The position numbers were made by a program, and so were the translations under genes. The notes under the pieces were generated by a model, which had not been told where the DNA came from, did no database searches, and saw nothing but the letters and a program-made list of their open reading frames with translations. 64,000 nt of DNA from Hyphomonadaceae bacterium UKL13-1. Its GTDB lineage: Bacteria; Pseudomonadota; Alphaproteobacteria; Caulobacterales; Aquidulcibacteraceae. This document shows, piece after piece, positions 27,009-35,830 of the stretch (the stretch's first letter is position 1; each line of letters starts with the position of its first letter). The stretch is from the NCBI GenBank assembly GCA_001602435.1, contig CP012156.1, forward strand, positions 1,012,001-1,076,000, written 5' to 3'.

Positions 27009-27823
27009 GGGCTTTGATAATCGCGGTCATGGGTGAGGCAGGGAATTTTTTCGCGGGCACTGGTGACGCGTTCAAGATCAAGGTCGGCGAACAATACACC
27101 CAGATTATCGTGGGCAAGCTCAGCCATGATTTCACCCCACGGCGAAATGATCAGGCTGTGGCCAAAGGTGGCGCGGCCATCTTCGTGATTGCCACCTTGG
27201 GCGGGGGCGAGAATGAAGGCACCAGTCTCAATTGCGCGCGCGCGCAACAACGTATGCCAATGGGCTTTGCCAGTGGGCGCGGTAAAGGCTGCGGGCACGG
27301 TGATGATCTGCGCCCCGGCTTTGGCTAAATCGCGAAACAAATGCGGGAAGCGCACATCATAGCAGATGGTTAGCCCCAAAGTGCCAAAGTCGGTTTCCAC
27401 CACTACGGCTTTGTCGCCCGGCTCATAGGCATTGCTTTCGCGCGTTTCTTGGCCCGCGCCCAAATTCACATCAAACAGATGGATCTTGTCATAGGTCGCC
27501 AATAGACTGCCGTCTGGGCCGAACAAATGGCTGCGATTGGCCGCTTTGCCGCTGCGGCGCTTTAACAAAGCAGAGCCGATCAACAGATGCACACCATGGG
27601 CTTTGGCTTGTTCGCCATACCAGTCCAGCGCCTCGGCCTCATCCTCATAAAGGGCGGCTTCATCAAAGCGAGCGCGGTCGCGCTGTAAGATGTTGGTGCC
27701 TTCTGGCGTTACGATCAGCTTAGCCCCGGCTTTCGCGGCACGGGTCAATAAGGGCTCAAGTTGCGCACGCGCGGCATCTAGACGTGCCGGCGTCCGCAAT
27801 TGGAGGAGCGCAACCTTCACCAA
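27005..27823 (-). CDS. Nit1/Nit2-like carbon-nitrogen hydrolase
   Basis: This is a 272-residue nitrilase-superfamily amidase with the full Glu-Lys-Cys triad: E41 (VTPEGTN), K113 (YDKIHLFD) and C154 (TICYDVRFP). It is closest in pattern to Nit1/Nit2 enzymes, which hydrolyse deaminated glutathione or omega-amides. The neighbouring glutaredoxin gene (2 bp away) fits a glutathione-related role. It overlaps the DUF1178 gene by 4 bp. It is cytoplasmic, with no signal peptide. Confidence 0.92.
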   Translation of the reverse strand: MVKVALLQLRTPARLDAARAQLEPLLTRAAKAGAKLIVTPEGTNILQRDRARFDEAALYEDEAEALDWYGEQAKAHGVHLLIGSALLKRRSGKAANRSHLFGPDGSLLATYDKIHLFDVNLGAGQETRESNAYEPGDKAVVVETDFGTLGLTICYDVRFPHLFRDLAKAGAQIITVPAAFTAPTGKAHWHTLLRARAIETGAFILAPAQGGNHEDGRATFGHSLIISPWGEIMAELAHDNLGVLFADLDLERVTSAREKIPCLTHDRDYQSP

Positions 27824-27825
27824 GA

Positions 27826-28080
27826 CTAGGCGCTCAACAAGGGATCAAGGCCACCTTTGGCCTCCAGCGCCATCAAATCATCGCAGCCACCAATATGGGT
27901 GCCGCCAATGAAAATCTGTGGAAACGTGTTGCGGCCAGATAACTCATTCATCTTGGCCCGCATCTCTGCATTCGAGGATGCTTCGATATTGGTGATGTCG
28001 GCACCCTTCTTTTCCAAGAGGGCCAAAGCCCGTTCGCAATAAGGGCAAAAATACTTGGTATAAATCGTAACTGCTGCCAT
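27826..28080 (-). CDS. grxC: Glutaredoxin 3
   Basis: This is an 84-residue dithiol glutaredoxin that reduces protein and mixed disulfides with glutathione. The active site CPYC is at residues 12-15, with the conserved TFPQIFIGG (cis-Pro) and GGCDDL glutathione-binding segments. It is the first gene of a grxC-nitrilase-DUF1178 operon with 2-bp and -4-bp junctions. The length and motifs are standard for GrxC. Confidence 0.95.
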   Translation of the reverse strand: MAAVTIYTKYFCPYCERALALLEKKGADITNIEASSNAEMRAKMNELSGRNTFPQIFIGGTHIGGCDDLMALEAKGGLDPLLSA

Positions 28081-28154
28081 GGGACCGATCCTAAAAAATT
28101 GTGGTTCGCATCTTTGTCATATAGAGATGATTAGCCTGATTTGGAGACCCCGCC

Positions 28155-28703
28155 ATGAGCCAATCTTACACTTCAGCGGCAGAAATCGCTGATCTGCCGC
28201 CTGAACAAGCACATATGCTAGGTCAGATACTGTTGGAAGAGGGGGGCTTTGCCCGACTTTCAGCCAAGGACCAAGCTTTGGTGTGCGCCATTGCACACCG
28301 GGTTCACAGCACACAGGATGCAAACGAGGCGTTCGAATTGCAAACGACCTTTGGCCAGAGGCTGGCGGATCGGGTTGCTGAAGTTGGCGGCTCGTGGAGC
28401 TTTGTGATCAGCTTTGGCATCTTTCTATTCATTTGGGCCATGCTGAATTTGGTGATCCTGCATGGCCAAGCCCGCTTTGACCCCTATCCCTTCATTTTCT
28501 TGAACCTGATCCTGTCGATGTTGGCAGCGATCCAAGCCCCCATCATCATGATGGCGCAGAACCGCCAAGCCGAAAAAGATCGCCTGACCACGCGGATGGA
28601 CTATGAGGTCAATGTGAAATCAGAGCATGAGATCGCGCAATTGCGTCAGCATCTGGCGCAATTACATGAAAAGCTCGACCGCCATCTGGCAAAGACGACG
28701 TAG
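28155..28703 (+). CDS. DUF1003 family membrane protein
   Basis: This is a 182-residue protein with the DUF1003 core: an N-terminal cytoplasmic region, two TM helices (about residues 78-98 and 112-132) joined by the highly conserved RFDPYPFIFLNLILSM stretch, then APIIMMAQNRQAEKDR. It ends in a coiled-coil-like tail rich in Gln, His and Leu (about 150-178). The family function is unknown. It is divergent from grxC and followed 11 bp later by rsmD, so it is likely co-transcribed with rsmD. Confidence 0.9.
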   Translation: MSQSYTSAAEIADLPPEQAHMLGQILLEEGGFARLSAKDQALVCAIAHRVHSTQDANEAFELQTTFGQRLADRVAEVGGSWSFVISFGIFLFIWAMLNLVILHGQARFDPYPFIFLNLILSMLAAIQAPIIMMAQNRQAEKDRLTTRMDYEVNVKSEHEIAQLRQHLAQLHEKLDRHLAKTT

Positions 28704-28714
28704 AGGCCACATTC

Positions 28715-29287
28715 ATGCGCATTGTTTCGGGGCGGTGGAAGGGCAAAGCGTTGGTCGCGCCCGCAGGGGATGCAACGCGGCCAACATCGGATCGGGCGCG
28801 CCAAGCGGTCTTCAATATCCTTGAGCATGCGCCTTGGTCGCCCGGTGTAAACGGGGCCAAAGTGCTGGACTTGTTTGCAGGAACGGGCGCTTTGGGGCTG
28901 GAGGCCCTGTCACGTGGGGCGGTCCATTGTTTGTTCGTTGACACCGACCCTGCGGCACGGGCAGCCTTGGCAACCAATATTGAGGCTTGTTCGGCGCAAG
29001 GCATCAGCCGAGTCTGGAAGCGCGATGCGACGGATTTGGGGGCGATGCCAGCAACCGCCAATGGCCCGTTTGATCTGGTGTTTCTCGATCCGCCCTACGC
29101 CAAAGGCTTTGATTTGGCCGCGCTTAAGGGGCTGGCTCAGGGATGGTTACATGCAGATTCGCTGGTGGTGCTGGAGCGTGGACGCGGCGAACCCGCGCTC
29201 ATGCCGGCCGGCTATGAGGTGTTGGACAGCCGCAGCTATGGTGCCGCGGAAGTATGCTTTTTGTCCTTAAAGAAGGCGAGCGCTTAG
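28715..29287 (+). CDS. rsmD: 16S rRNA (guanine966-N2)-methyltransferase
   Basis: This is a 190-residue RsmD enzyme that methylates G966 of 16S rRNA. The N-terminal MRIVSGRWKGKAL and RPTSDRARQAVFNIL are diagnostic. SAM motif I DLFAGTGALGLE is at residues 52-63 and the N6/N2-type catalytic DPPY at 125-128. It is usually encoded near a pseudouridine synthase or coaD; here it follows the DUF1003 gene. Its 3' end overlaps the convergent DnaJ-like gene by 4 bp. Confidence 0.95.
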   Translation: MRIVSGRWKGKALVAPAGDATRPTSDRARQAVFNILEHAPWSPGVNGAKVLDLFAGTGALGLEALSRGAVHCLFVDTDPAARAALATNIEACSAQGISRVWKRDATDLGAMPATANGPFDLVFLDPPYAKGFDLAALKGLAQGWLHADSLVVLERGRGEPALMPAGYEVLDSRSYGAAEVCFLSLKKASA

Positions 29288-30012
29288 GCGACTAGATCTT
29301 GGCCGAATAGGTCACTGCCCGCACGCGGACGACGGGCTTTGGCGAGGATCTTGTCCAAGGCAGCCACCGCACGGTCCGTCATCGTTTCGATGATTTCCAC
29401 GTCGAGATAGAGGTCGCCAGCGGGGCGGCCATTGGTGGCGGGCAGGCCACGGCCTGTAACCAGCAGACGGTCGCCATCTTGGCTTTCTTTTGGCACGTTC
29501 AAGCGCAAACGACCCATCGGGGTTTCAATCTCTACCCCACCACCGGACTTTGCTTGGGCAGCCGACAAGGTGAGGGTGGTTACGATGTTGCCGCCGTCGA
29601 TTTCAAAGCCATCGGTGTCAGCGATGCGGATCACGCAAGCCACATCGGTTTTGCCAATGCGGGCAATAATCCGGTCGCCAGCGCGGGCACCGGCAGGGAC
29701 GCGGACACTGGCCTTTCCGAGTGGGCAGGAACCTTTGACAGATCCGCCACGGGCTGCGATCCAAACCGAAACTTCAAGGTCGATCTCGGTCATGCGCCCG
29801 GCGCGCGGGCTGCCGACACGGCCAATATCGGCCGATGCAGCACCCAATGTGATCACGCGATAAGCTTCACGCGCTTCTTCAAAGCGTTGTCGCGCCTGCG
29901 GATCTGAATTCACATCTGGGTGGCACGATTTGGCGACAGCATGAAACGCGGCCTTGGCGGCGCGGGGATCAGCATTGGGCTCAAGCCCGAGGATGGCATA
30001 GGGTGAAGACAT
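29284..30012 (-). CDS. J-domain protein with DnaJ C-terminal domain (CbpA-like)
   Basis: This is a 242-residue DnaJ-like cochaperone. The N-terminal J domain (about residues 3-55) carries the HPD motif at 31-33, which stimulates Hsp70 ATPase. A short linker then leads directly to DnaJ C-terminal beta-sandwich domains (EIDLEVSVWIAARGG, VRVPAGARAGDRI, VPKESQDGDRLLVTGRGLP). The Gly/Phe-rich and zinc-finger regions of canonical DnaJ are missing, as in CbpA. The start is uncertain: ATG 30012 gives the family N-terminus, while ATG 30024 has a slightly better GAGA site. Confidence 0.88.
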   Translation of the reverse strand: MSSPYAILGLEPNADPRAAKAAFHAVAKSCHPDVNSDPQARQRFEEAREAYRVITLGAASADIGRVGSPRAGRMTEIDLEVSVWIAARGGSVKGSCPLGKASVRVPAGARAGDRIIARIGKTDVACVIRIADTDGFEIDGGNIVTTLTLSAAQAKSGGGVEIETPMGRLRLNVPKESQDGDRLLVTGRGLPATNGRPAGDLYLDVEIIETMTDRAVAALDKILAKARRPRAGSDLFGQDLVA

Positions 30013-30202
30013 GGGGCAGACCATCGTCTCGGCACGGTTAACGACGTGTAAACTCGATCGTTAAATTTCATCTTTTGCCCATTGATTTCTGCAGGCATGG
30101 CAGCGCGTTTTTTCAAGGCGGCCTTGAACCCGTAGGCCGCGCGAAAACGCGTCTGTAATCGCGTGAGTTGGCGAATAGGGGGTGGTGCACTACATTGCGC
30201 CC

Positions 30203-30871
30203 ATGACCTCCAACACACTAATCCCCCCGACCCCGTCTGAGGCCGAATATCAAGCCGCCGCTGTCGATACCACGCCGCTGCTTGAAGCTGCCTCTGACCC
30301 ATTTGATTTGTTTGGCACGTGGCTGGCCGAAGCCAAGGAAAAAGAGATGAATGACGCCAATGCAATGGCGTTGGCGACGGCCGACAGCACGGGGCTGCCA
30401 GATGTGCGGATGGTCCTCTTGAAAGATTTTGATCGCCAAGGCTTTGTCTTTTATACCAATCTGGAAAGCTATAAGGGCCAGCAATTGGGCGAAAACCCAC
30501 AAGCTGCCCTCTGTTTTCATTGGAAAAGCCTGCGCCGCCAAGTTCGGGTGCGCGGGGCGATTACATCTGTTAGCCAAGAAGAAGCCGATGCCTATTTTGC
30601 CTCGCGTGCCCGCGATAGCCGGATCGGGGCATGGGCGAGTGCGCAGTCGCGCCCACTCGAAGATCGCTTTGCGCTGGAGAAAAGTGTGGCTGGCTATGCC
30701 TTAAGATTTGGCATTGGTGAGGTGCCGCGCCCGGACTTCTGGTCAGGCTTTCGCCTTGTACCAACGCGAATAGAATTTTGGCGCGATCGTCCATTTCGCT
30801 TGCATGATCGTTTAGAGTTTATGCGGGGCGATGCTGCGGCAGCGTGGTCCACATCTAAGCTCTATCCGTAA
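30203..30871 (+). CDS. pdxH: Pyridoxamine 5'-phosphate oxidase
   Basis: This FMN enzyme oxidises pyridoxamine- or pyridoxine-5'-phosphate to PLP, the final step and salvage route of vitamin B6. Hallmarks are [47 protein letters not shown] and the C-terminal [12 protein letters not shown] with the catalytic Arg and SKLYP end. ATG 30203 is the conventional start, but a GTG at 30185 has the better-placed AGGGGG site (30175-30180), so the protein may carry six more residues. Confidence 0.93.
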   Translation: MTSNTLIPPTPSEAEYQAAAVDTTPLLEAASDPFDLFGTWLAEAKEKEMNDANAMALATADSTGLPDVRMVLLKDFDRQGFVFYTNLESYKGQQLGENPQAALCFHWKSLRRQVRVRGAITSVSQEEADAYFASRARDSRIGAWASAQSRPLEDRFALEKSVAGYALRFGIGEVPRPDFWSGFRLVPTRIEFWRDRPFRLHDRLEFMRGDAAAAWSTSKLYP

Positions 30872-30909
30872 AGCGATTTTTCCTTCCGTCATTTCAGAAA
30901 GTCTCACCC

Positions 30910-31770
30910 ATGCGCGCAGATCAAAAGGCCTTTTTGGTTACGGGGGCGTCGACCGGGATTGGTCGGGCAATTGCTGACCGTCTGGTGGCCCAAGGCCATT
31001 ATGTCTTCGCGTCCGTCCGGAAACAGGCCGATGCTGATGCTCTGAACGCCGCTTTTGGTGAAAATGGTCAGGCGGTTTTGTTTGATGTGTCAGACATGGC
31101 CGCCATTGAAGCCGCTGCCCTAGTCATTGGTGATGCCCTAAACGGGCGGACCTTGGCGGGCCTTGTGAATAATGCCGGGATTGCCCTGCCGGGGCCCGCT
31201 TTGATCCAGCCATTGAGCGAGATTGAGCAAGTGATGAATATCAACTTCATGGGTGTCGTGCGTTGTTGCCGCGCGTTTGCACCCCTCTTAGGGGCTGACT
31301 CTGCACGTACGGGGCCTAAGGGCCGGATCCTCAATATCACGTCGGTCTCGGGTAAGTTCGGCTATCCCTTTACCGCCGCCTATGTCGCGGCCAAACATGC
31401 GGTGGAAGGCTTCTCGGATAGTTTACGGCGTGAGCTTTTGCTGATTGGCATTGATGTGATTGTTGTGGGCCCAGGTGCTGTCAAAACGCCGATTTGGGAG
31501 AAGGGGGCAGCTGCAGGGGGCAATAAGTACAAGGACACCATTTGGGGCAAGCCACTGGAGCGCTTGACCCAATCCTTGGCCGCCATGGATCAAGAAGGGC
31601 TGGAAGTCAGCGTCGTCGCTAATCTGGTGGAAGAAGCCTTGACGACAGCCCACCCCAAAACCCGCTATGCGCCTGTTCCCAACAAGCTTGTGAATTGGTG
31701 GCTCGCCCGCTTCCTGCCAGCCCGAATGGTCGACCGGGTGGTCGGCAAAAGCCTGTCGCTGCTGCCTTAG
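30910..31770 (+). CDS. SDR-family oxidoreductase
   Basis: This is a 286-residue short-chain dehydrogenase with TGASTGIG (residues 11-18), NNAG (87-90) and an active site of S145/S147, Y158 and K162 (YVAAK). The longer C-terminus and the SLRRELLLIGIDVIVVGPGAVKT segment place it with the retinol/11-beta-hydroxysteroid dehydrogenase-like group, not with fatty-acid reductases. It follows pdxH by 38 bp on the same strand and is convergent with the small two-gene cassette. The substrate is unknown. Confidence 0.9.
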   Translation: MRADQKAFLVTGASTGIGRAIADRLVAQGHYVFASVRKQADADALNAAFGENGQAVLFDVSDMAAIEAAALVIGDALNGRTLAGLVNNAGIALPGPALIQPLSEIEQVMNINFMGVVRCCRAFAPLLGADSARTGPKGRILNITSVSGKFGYPFTAAYVAAKHAVEGFSDSLRRELLLIGIDVIVVGPGAVKTPIWEKGAAAGGNKYKDTIWGKPLERLTQSLAAMDQEGLEVSVVANLVEEALTTAHPKTRYAPVPNKLVNWWLARFLPARMVDRVVGKSLSLLP

Positions 31771-31786
31771 GCCGCGCCCGGATTGC

Positions 31787-32065
31787 TCAAAGACCCCATT
31801 TGGGTGCCTTTGGAATGTTGATGTCTAGGGTGCGCTCTAGAAACTCGATTTCAGAGCGTGTGATCTTGGTCTGATCGCCATAGTTAAAGATTGGCGCGAA
31901 CGCCTTGTTTTCAGGATTGAAGAGGTAGCGAATAGGCGTCTCTGCGCCTGTGTCGTCCACCAATGACGCGGGAAGCTCTCTCTCGCTACATCCCATTTGG
32001 ATGAAGAGGGCGATAACTTCGGCCCAAGTCGGAAGCTGGCCGCTCCCAAAAGGATGGGCGGCCAT
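31787..32065 (-). CDS. Uncharacterised small protein, second gene of a two-gene cassette
   Basis: This is a 92-residue soluble protein. It has a helical first half (PTWAEVIALFIQMGCSERELPASLVDD) and a second half with RYLFNPENKAFAPIF followed by TRSEIEFLERTLDI. I do not recognise a family. Its ATG follows the stop of the upstream gene with no gap (TGAATG), so the two are made together. Small size, pairing and tight coupling are reminiscent of toxin-antitoxin modules, but the HicA GSHH motif and other toxin signatures are absent. Function unassigned. Confidence 0.6.
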   Translation of the reverse strand: MAAHPFGSGQLPTWAEVIALFIQMGCSERELPASLVDDTGAETPIRYLFNPENKAFAPIFNYGDQTKITRSEIEFLERTLDINIPKAPKWGL

Positions 32066-32377
32066 TCAGGCAACTTTGGCGAAAGTGATATCCAAACGAG
32101 GGGCAGTCTTACCAAAACGCACAGAGTCCACCGCTTGGACAATGTTTGACGCATCCAGCATGGCCTTGAACTTTGCCGGGGCAGGCTTGATGCCAGTAAG
32201 TGGGGCCAGATCGAATTCCGCGCTAATCGCAATGGTCTTTGCAACCGCTTCGGAAAATGCTTTCGGCAAAAGGTCAAAGGACTCTGCACGCGCTAGGATG
32301 TCGTACTCAACCCCTTGGGCCAGCCACACTTCTGCCTCTTGGTAGGCAATAACATGAAATTTGATTGGGTCGTTCAT
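32066..32377 (-). CDS. Uncharacterised small protein, possibly HicB/RNase H-like, first gene of cassette
   Basis: This is a 103-residue protein. The N-terminal FHVIAYQEAEVWLAQGVEYDILARA resembles the beta-strand hairpin of HicB/UPF0150-type proteins, and SFDLLPKAFSEAVAKTIAI would be the following helix. The C-terminal half matches nothing I know. ATG 32377 is chosen (weak GAGA upstream); the frame continues 11 codons to a TTG. It is coupled directly to the 92-residue gene. The HicB-like reading is a pattern impression and would need a profile search. Confidence 0.55.
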   Translation of the reverse strand: MNDPIKFHVIAYQEAEVWLAQGVEYDILARAESFDLLPKAFSEAVAKTIAISAEFDLAPLTGIKPAPAKFKAMLDASNIVQAVDSVRFGKTAPRLDITFAKVA

Positions 32378-32723
32378 ATAACGAATCTCAAGTTCCGAGC
32401 TTTGGGCCAACCTTAAGTGCTTTAAAGCGCTTCAACTGTGCGCTTTGCCGCGGAAAGGTCAAGTCCAATTTGATCAAGAATACCACATGCATCAATCTGT
32501 CGAATACATATCTTAAATAATCATAAATGAGGCGCGGCTGTAAAGTGGCTTTGCGATGCATGCCCACCGCCGAAGCCCAATCAACAGCCTTGTGATGCGG
32601 CCTCGGCCCTTGCCTAGTTGACGTGGGCGCTTGAGGCCTTAGGAAGGGCCAAAATCGGCCTTTTGACGCAATTGGCCGGCGCACATGCCGCCTACTGGCA
32701 AGCCAAAAATTTGGGAGATACTC
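32378..32723. other. Non-coding spacer between divergent genes
   Basis: This 346-bp spacer separates the two-gene cassette (left) and the acyl-CoA ligase (right). It has an AT-rich patch near 32490-32530 that could hold promoters. I see no credible ORF, RNA gene or strong repeat in it. Confidence 0.5.
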
Positions 32724-34358
32724 ATGCTCGGTTTAATGCAGAATTGGCCACTAACCGTCGATAAGATCATGGACCATGCCGCGATCAATCATGGTCGCCG
32801 TGAAGTCGTGACCCGTTCCGTCGAAGGGCCAATCGTTCGCACCACTTATAGCGAAATCAATACCCGCGCGAAAAAGGTCTCTAATGCGTTGCTGGCCGAA
32901 GGGATCAAGCTGGGCGACCGGGTTGCGACCTTGGCTTGGAACTCCGGCCGCCACATGGAAGTCTGGTATGGCGCGATGGGCTTGGGCGTTGTCCTACACA
33001 CCCTGAACCCACGCCTGTTCCCCGAGCAATTGGTTTATATCGTCAATCACGCCGAAGATAAGATCATCTTCACGGATTTGACCTTCCTGCCAATTTTGGA
33101 AGCCCTGAAGGACAAATTGAGCCCCGTGACCCGCTATATCGTCCTGACGGACAAGGATCACATGCCGGCTTGCAGCTTGAAGGGGGCCATCGATTACGAA
33201 ACCTGGATTGAGGGCCATAGCGCTGAAGCCAAATGGGGCGGGTTTGATGAAAACACCGCCGCTGGCCTCTGCTACACCTCTGGCACCACTGGAAATCCAA
33301 AGGGCGTGCTCTATTCGCACCGCTCCAACGTCTTGCATACGCTCTTGACCATGCAGAAGGACGTCATGGGTCTGGGTGCTCGTGATGTGATCTTGCCTGT
33401 TGTGCCGATGTTCCATGCCAATGCATGGGGTGTGGCTTTGTCGGCCCCTGCTGCTGGGGCGAAGATGGTGATGCCAGGTGCCAAGATGGACGGCGCGTCG
33501 ATCTATGAATTGCTGGAAACCGAAAGCGTCACTTTCTCGGCGGCGGTTCCAACCGTTTGGATGATGCTGTTGCAGCATCTGGAATCGACCAATTCCAAGC
33601 TGTCCACCCTGAAGAAAGTCGCCATTGGTGGCTCTGCCGTGCCAGAGCGCATCATGCGTCTGTTTGAAGAAAAATATGGCGTCGAAGTGCTCCACGCTTG
33701 GGGCATGACGGAAACCTCGCCATTGGGCACTTTGGGTTCGCTCGGCCCCGATGCCGACGCCATGACCCATGACGAGAAGATTAAGACCAAGCTGAAGCAA
33801 GGTCGTCCGCCATTTGGTGTTGAAATCAAAATCCTGCGCGATGGCGTGGAAGCCCCGCGCGACGGCGAAACCTTCGGCAATCTCGTGGTGCGTGGTGCGG
33901 CAATTGCGGCCGGCTATTTCAAGGGCGAGGGCGGTAACATCCTCGACCAAGACGGCTTCTTTGACACGGGTGACGTGGCAACCATCGATTCCGCGGGCTT
34001 CATGCAAATCACCGATCGCGCCAAAGACGTCATCAAGTCGGGCGGTGAGTGGATCAGCTCCATCGATGTTGAGAATGTCGCCGTGGGTGCGCCCGGCGTG
34101 GCCGTCGCAGCCGTGATCGGCAAATATCACCCCAAGTGGGATGAGCGTCCGCTTCTGATCATCGAATGCGCCAAGGGTGCAACGGCGACAAAGGAAGACA
34201 TTCTGGCCTATCTCGATGGCAAAATCGCCAAATGGTGGATGCCAGATGATGTCCAGTTTGTTGAAGCCATCCCACTGGGCGCGACCGGCAAGATCAACAA
34301 GCTGGCCTTGCGTGAAACTTTCGCAAACTACGATCTGCCGACCGCCAAGGCCTCCTAA
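32724..34358 (+). CDS. Acyl-CoA ligase, AlkK-like (medium/long-chain)
   Basis: This is a 544-residue AMP-forming enzyme that activates fatty acids to acyl-CoA. The P-loop [12 protein letters not shown] is at residues 184-195; GWGMTE-type A5 appears as [10 protein letters not shown], the hinge as [10 protein letters not shown] and A8 as [17 protein letters not shown], with the catalytic Lys in [12 protein letters not shown]. The N-terminal [20 protein letters not shown] is characteristic of the AlkK medium-chain branch. ATG 32724 has GGGAGA upstream. Confidence 0.93.
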   Translation: MLGLMQNWPLTVDKIMDHAAINHGRREVVTRSVEGPIVRTTYSEINTRAKKVSNALLAEGIKLGDRVATLAWNSGRHMEVWYGAMGLGVVLHTLNPRLFPEQLVYIVNHAEDKIIFTDLTFLPILEALKDKLSPVTRYIVLTDKDHMPACSLKGAIDYETWIEGHSAEAKWGGFDENTAAGLCYTSGTTGNPKGVLYSHRSNVLHTLLTMQKDVMGLGARDVILPVVPMFHANAWGVALSAPAAGAKMVMPGAKMDGASIYELLETESVTFSAAVPTVWMMLLQHLESTNSKLSTLKKVAIGGSAVPERIMRLFEEKYGVEVLHAWGMTETSPLGTLGSLGPDADAMTHDEKIKTKLKQGRPPFGVEIKILRDGVEAPRDGETFGNLVVRGAAIAAGYFKGEGGNILDQDGFFDTGDVATIDSAGFMQITDRAKDVIKSGGEWISSIDVENVAVGAPGVAVAAVIGKYHPKWDERPLLIIECAKGATATKEDILAYLDGKIAKWWMPDDVQFVEAIPLGATGKINKLALRETFANYDLPTAKAS

Positions 34359-34367
34359 GCACTGTCA

Positions 34368-34400
34368 GATGGGTCAGAACCACAGGGGTTCTGGCCCATC
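34368..34400. other. Long hairpin downstream of the acyl-CoA ligase
   Basis: GATGGGTCAGAACC (34368-34381) pairs with GGTTCTGGCCCATC (34387-34400) over 14 bp with one G-U, around a 5-nt loop. It sits 9 bp after the ligase stop. It lacks a T run, so it may stabilise the 3' end or terminate with help. Confidence 0.5.
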
Positions 34401-34443
34401 CTACCTTTACCTCCGATCAGGGGCACTCTAACGTAGGTGCACG

Positions 34444-34467
34444 AGGCCGCTGGCTAAGCGGCCTTTT
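34444..34467 (+). terminator. Hairpin with short T run just upstream of the DUF1499 gene
   Basis: AGGCCGCT (34444-34451) pairs with AGCGGCCT (34457-34464) around GGCTA, followed by TTTT. It ends only about 5 bp before the GGGGGAGAG ribosome binding site of the next gene. It could terminate the ligase transcript or form a 5' UTR structure controlling the DUF1499 gene. Confidence 0.6.
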
Positions 34468-34485
34468 AATCTGGGGGAGAGTAAG

Positions 34486-35298
34486 ATGGCCGAGCCGCAA
34501 TCTCGTTTCGCAAAAGCACGCAACATCATTTTGATGATTGGCGTTGCCTTGGCCATTTTTGTGCCGATTTGGTTTATGGTTGCCGCCCTTGGTACCAAGT
34601 TTGGTCTCTGGCCATGGACCATCGGCCTAGTGAAGATGATTGGCGGGATGGGCGTGCCTTTGATTGGCATTCTGATCGTCTTGACCTTCATTACCAGCCT
34701 CTTGGTTGTCTTTATCAAACCACGCGCAGGGTTTGCCGCTTTAGGCTTTATGTGGGTTGTGGCCCTTGGCGCAGCTGGCATGGCCTTTACGACGATATCG
34801 GCCGCCCGCGCCGTGCCGCCGATCCATGACATCTCAACCAATACCGCCAATCCTTTGACCTTTTCCGACGCTGTGATGACGGCGCGCGGGCCGAAGTCCA
34901 ATCCGATCATTGCCCCTAAAGACGCGACGGTGCCCTTCAACAAGGAGCGGCTGTCAGCTTGGTCTGGCAGGTCCTTGGATCAGATTCAGGCCGAAGCCTA
35001 TCCCGCGATCAAAACCTTAAAGCTCGCCACCACGCCACCCGCCGACGCCTATAAAAAGGCGGAAGCGGCCATGAAAGCCAAGGGCTGGGCCATCGTCTCG
35101 CAAGACCCCGCCAAAATGCGGCTTGAGGCGAGCGTGGAGAGCTTTTGGTTCGGCTTTAAGGATGATGTGGTTCTGGTCGTGACCCCAGACGGCGCAGGCT
35201 CTGCTGTCGACATGCGCTCTGTGAGCCGAGTGGGCATTTCTGATTTGGGTGCTAATGCAAAGCGCATTGATGCCTTGTTAGCTGCCCTAAAGGGCTGA
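34486..35298 (+). CDS. DUF1499 membrane protein
   Basis: This is a 270-residue protein with three N-terminal TM helices (about residues 14-36, 46-72 and 82-106) and a C-terminal DUF1499 domain, recognisable from MRLEASVESFWFGFKDDVVLVV and VDMRSVSRVGISDLGANAKRI. Family function is unknown; the domain probably sits on the periplasmic side or binds the membrane surface. A GGGGGAGAG site precedes the ATG. It is followed 51 bp later by a small secreted protein on the same strand. Confidence 0.9.
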   Translation: MAEPQSRFAKARNIILMIGVALAIFVPIWFMVAALGTKFGLWPWTIGLVKMIGGMGVPLIGILIVLTFITSLLVVFIKPRAGFAALGFMWVVALGAAGMAFTTISAARAVPPIHDISTNTANPLTFSDAVMTARGPKSNPIIAPKDATVPFNKERLSAWSGRSLDQIQAEAYPAIKTLKLATTPPADAYKKAEAAMKAKGWAIVSQDPAKMRLEASVESFWFGFKDDVVLVVTPDGAGSAVDMRSVSRVGISDLGANAKRIDALLAALKG

Positions 35299-35349
35299 TT
35301 TACACATCGGTAATTGACTCCTCTAGCGCTTGGTGGGATCACAAACGCC

Positions 35350-35814
35350 ATGAAAATGACATTTGTATTCAGTGTGTCTGCACTTGCTGCTGCGGCCTTC
35401 TGCGCCGCAACCTCCAGCGTTGCCGCCACGGCTAGCAAAGCCACAACAACGGCGACTAAAGCGGGCGAAACCGCCGCCGAGGTGCCGCCCACCGGCGCAT
35501 CTTCTACCAGTTCGGTCTCTGACCGCCCGGTGGATGTCGTGGTTGTCTGGGGCTTCCGGGTTCGCGCGCAAGGCTTTGATGAGCGCCGACCCCCGTTGAT
35601 TGCCGGCTATGGTGAATTGATCAAAAAGCCTGAATGCCAAACCAATGTGTGCGGCTATGTGGTTTTCTATGACGGGGCAAAATGGCGCTACACCAACATC
35701 TTAGCGGGTGAGGAAGATAATTTACGCGAACTGCAGGCCAGTTTGGAATATGATCGCCAGACCTTGGTGATCGTTCATCCCAATGGCGAAAAGCGCACCA
35801 TTCCTAACTTTTAA
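35350..35814 (+). CDS. Uncharacterised secreted protein
   Basis: This is a 154-residue exported protein with a signal peptide MKMTFVFSVSALAAAAFCAA, cleaved near the Ala-rich region, then an Ala/Thr/Ser linker and a compact domain (VDVVVVWGFRVRAQGFDE onward). Two Cys, in KPECQTNVCGYVVFYDG, could form a disulfide in the periplasm. I do not recognise the domain. It is convergent with the metallo-beta-lactamase gene, 16 bp away. Confidence 0.65.
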   Translation: MKMTFVFSVSALAAAAFCAATSSVAATASKATTTATKAGETAAEVPPTGASSTSSVSDRPVDVVVVWGFRVRAQGFDERRPPLIAGYGELIKKPECQTNVCGYVVFYDGAKWRYTNILAGEEDNLRELQASLEYDRQTLVIVHPNGEKRTIPNF

Positions 35815-35830
35815 GCCGATCTGACAGCTT

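Noticed and set aside
30036..30066. Possible CtrA-type site (TTAA-N7-TAAA) upstream of the DnaJ-like gene
   Set aside because: It matches only one half-site fully and there is no second supporting site. Such partial matches are expected by chance.
32994..34130. A 378-codon open frame on the minus strand opposite the acyl-CoA ligase
   Set aside because: It lies wholly antisense to a gene with complete family motifs, has no ribosome binding site, and its composition (His/Gln-rich, no domain) is that of a GC-biased shadow frame.
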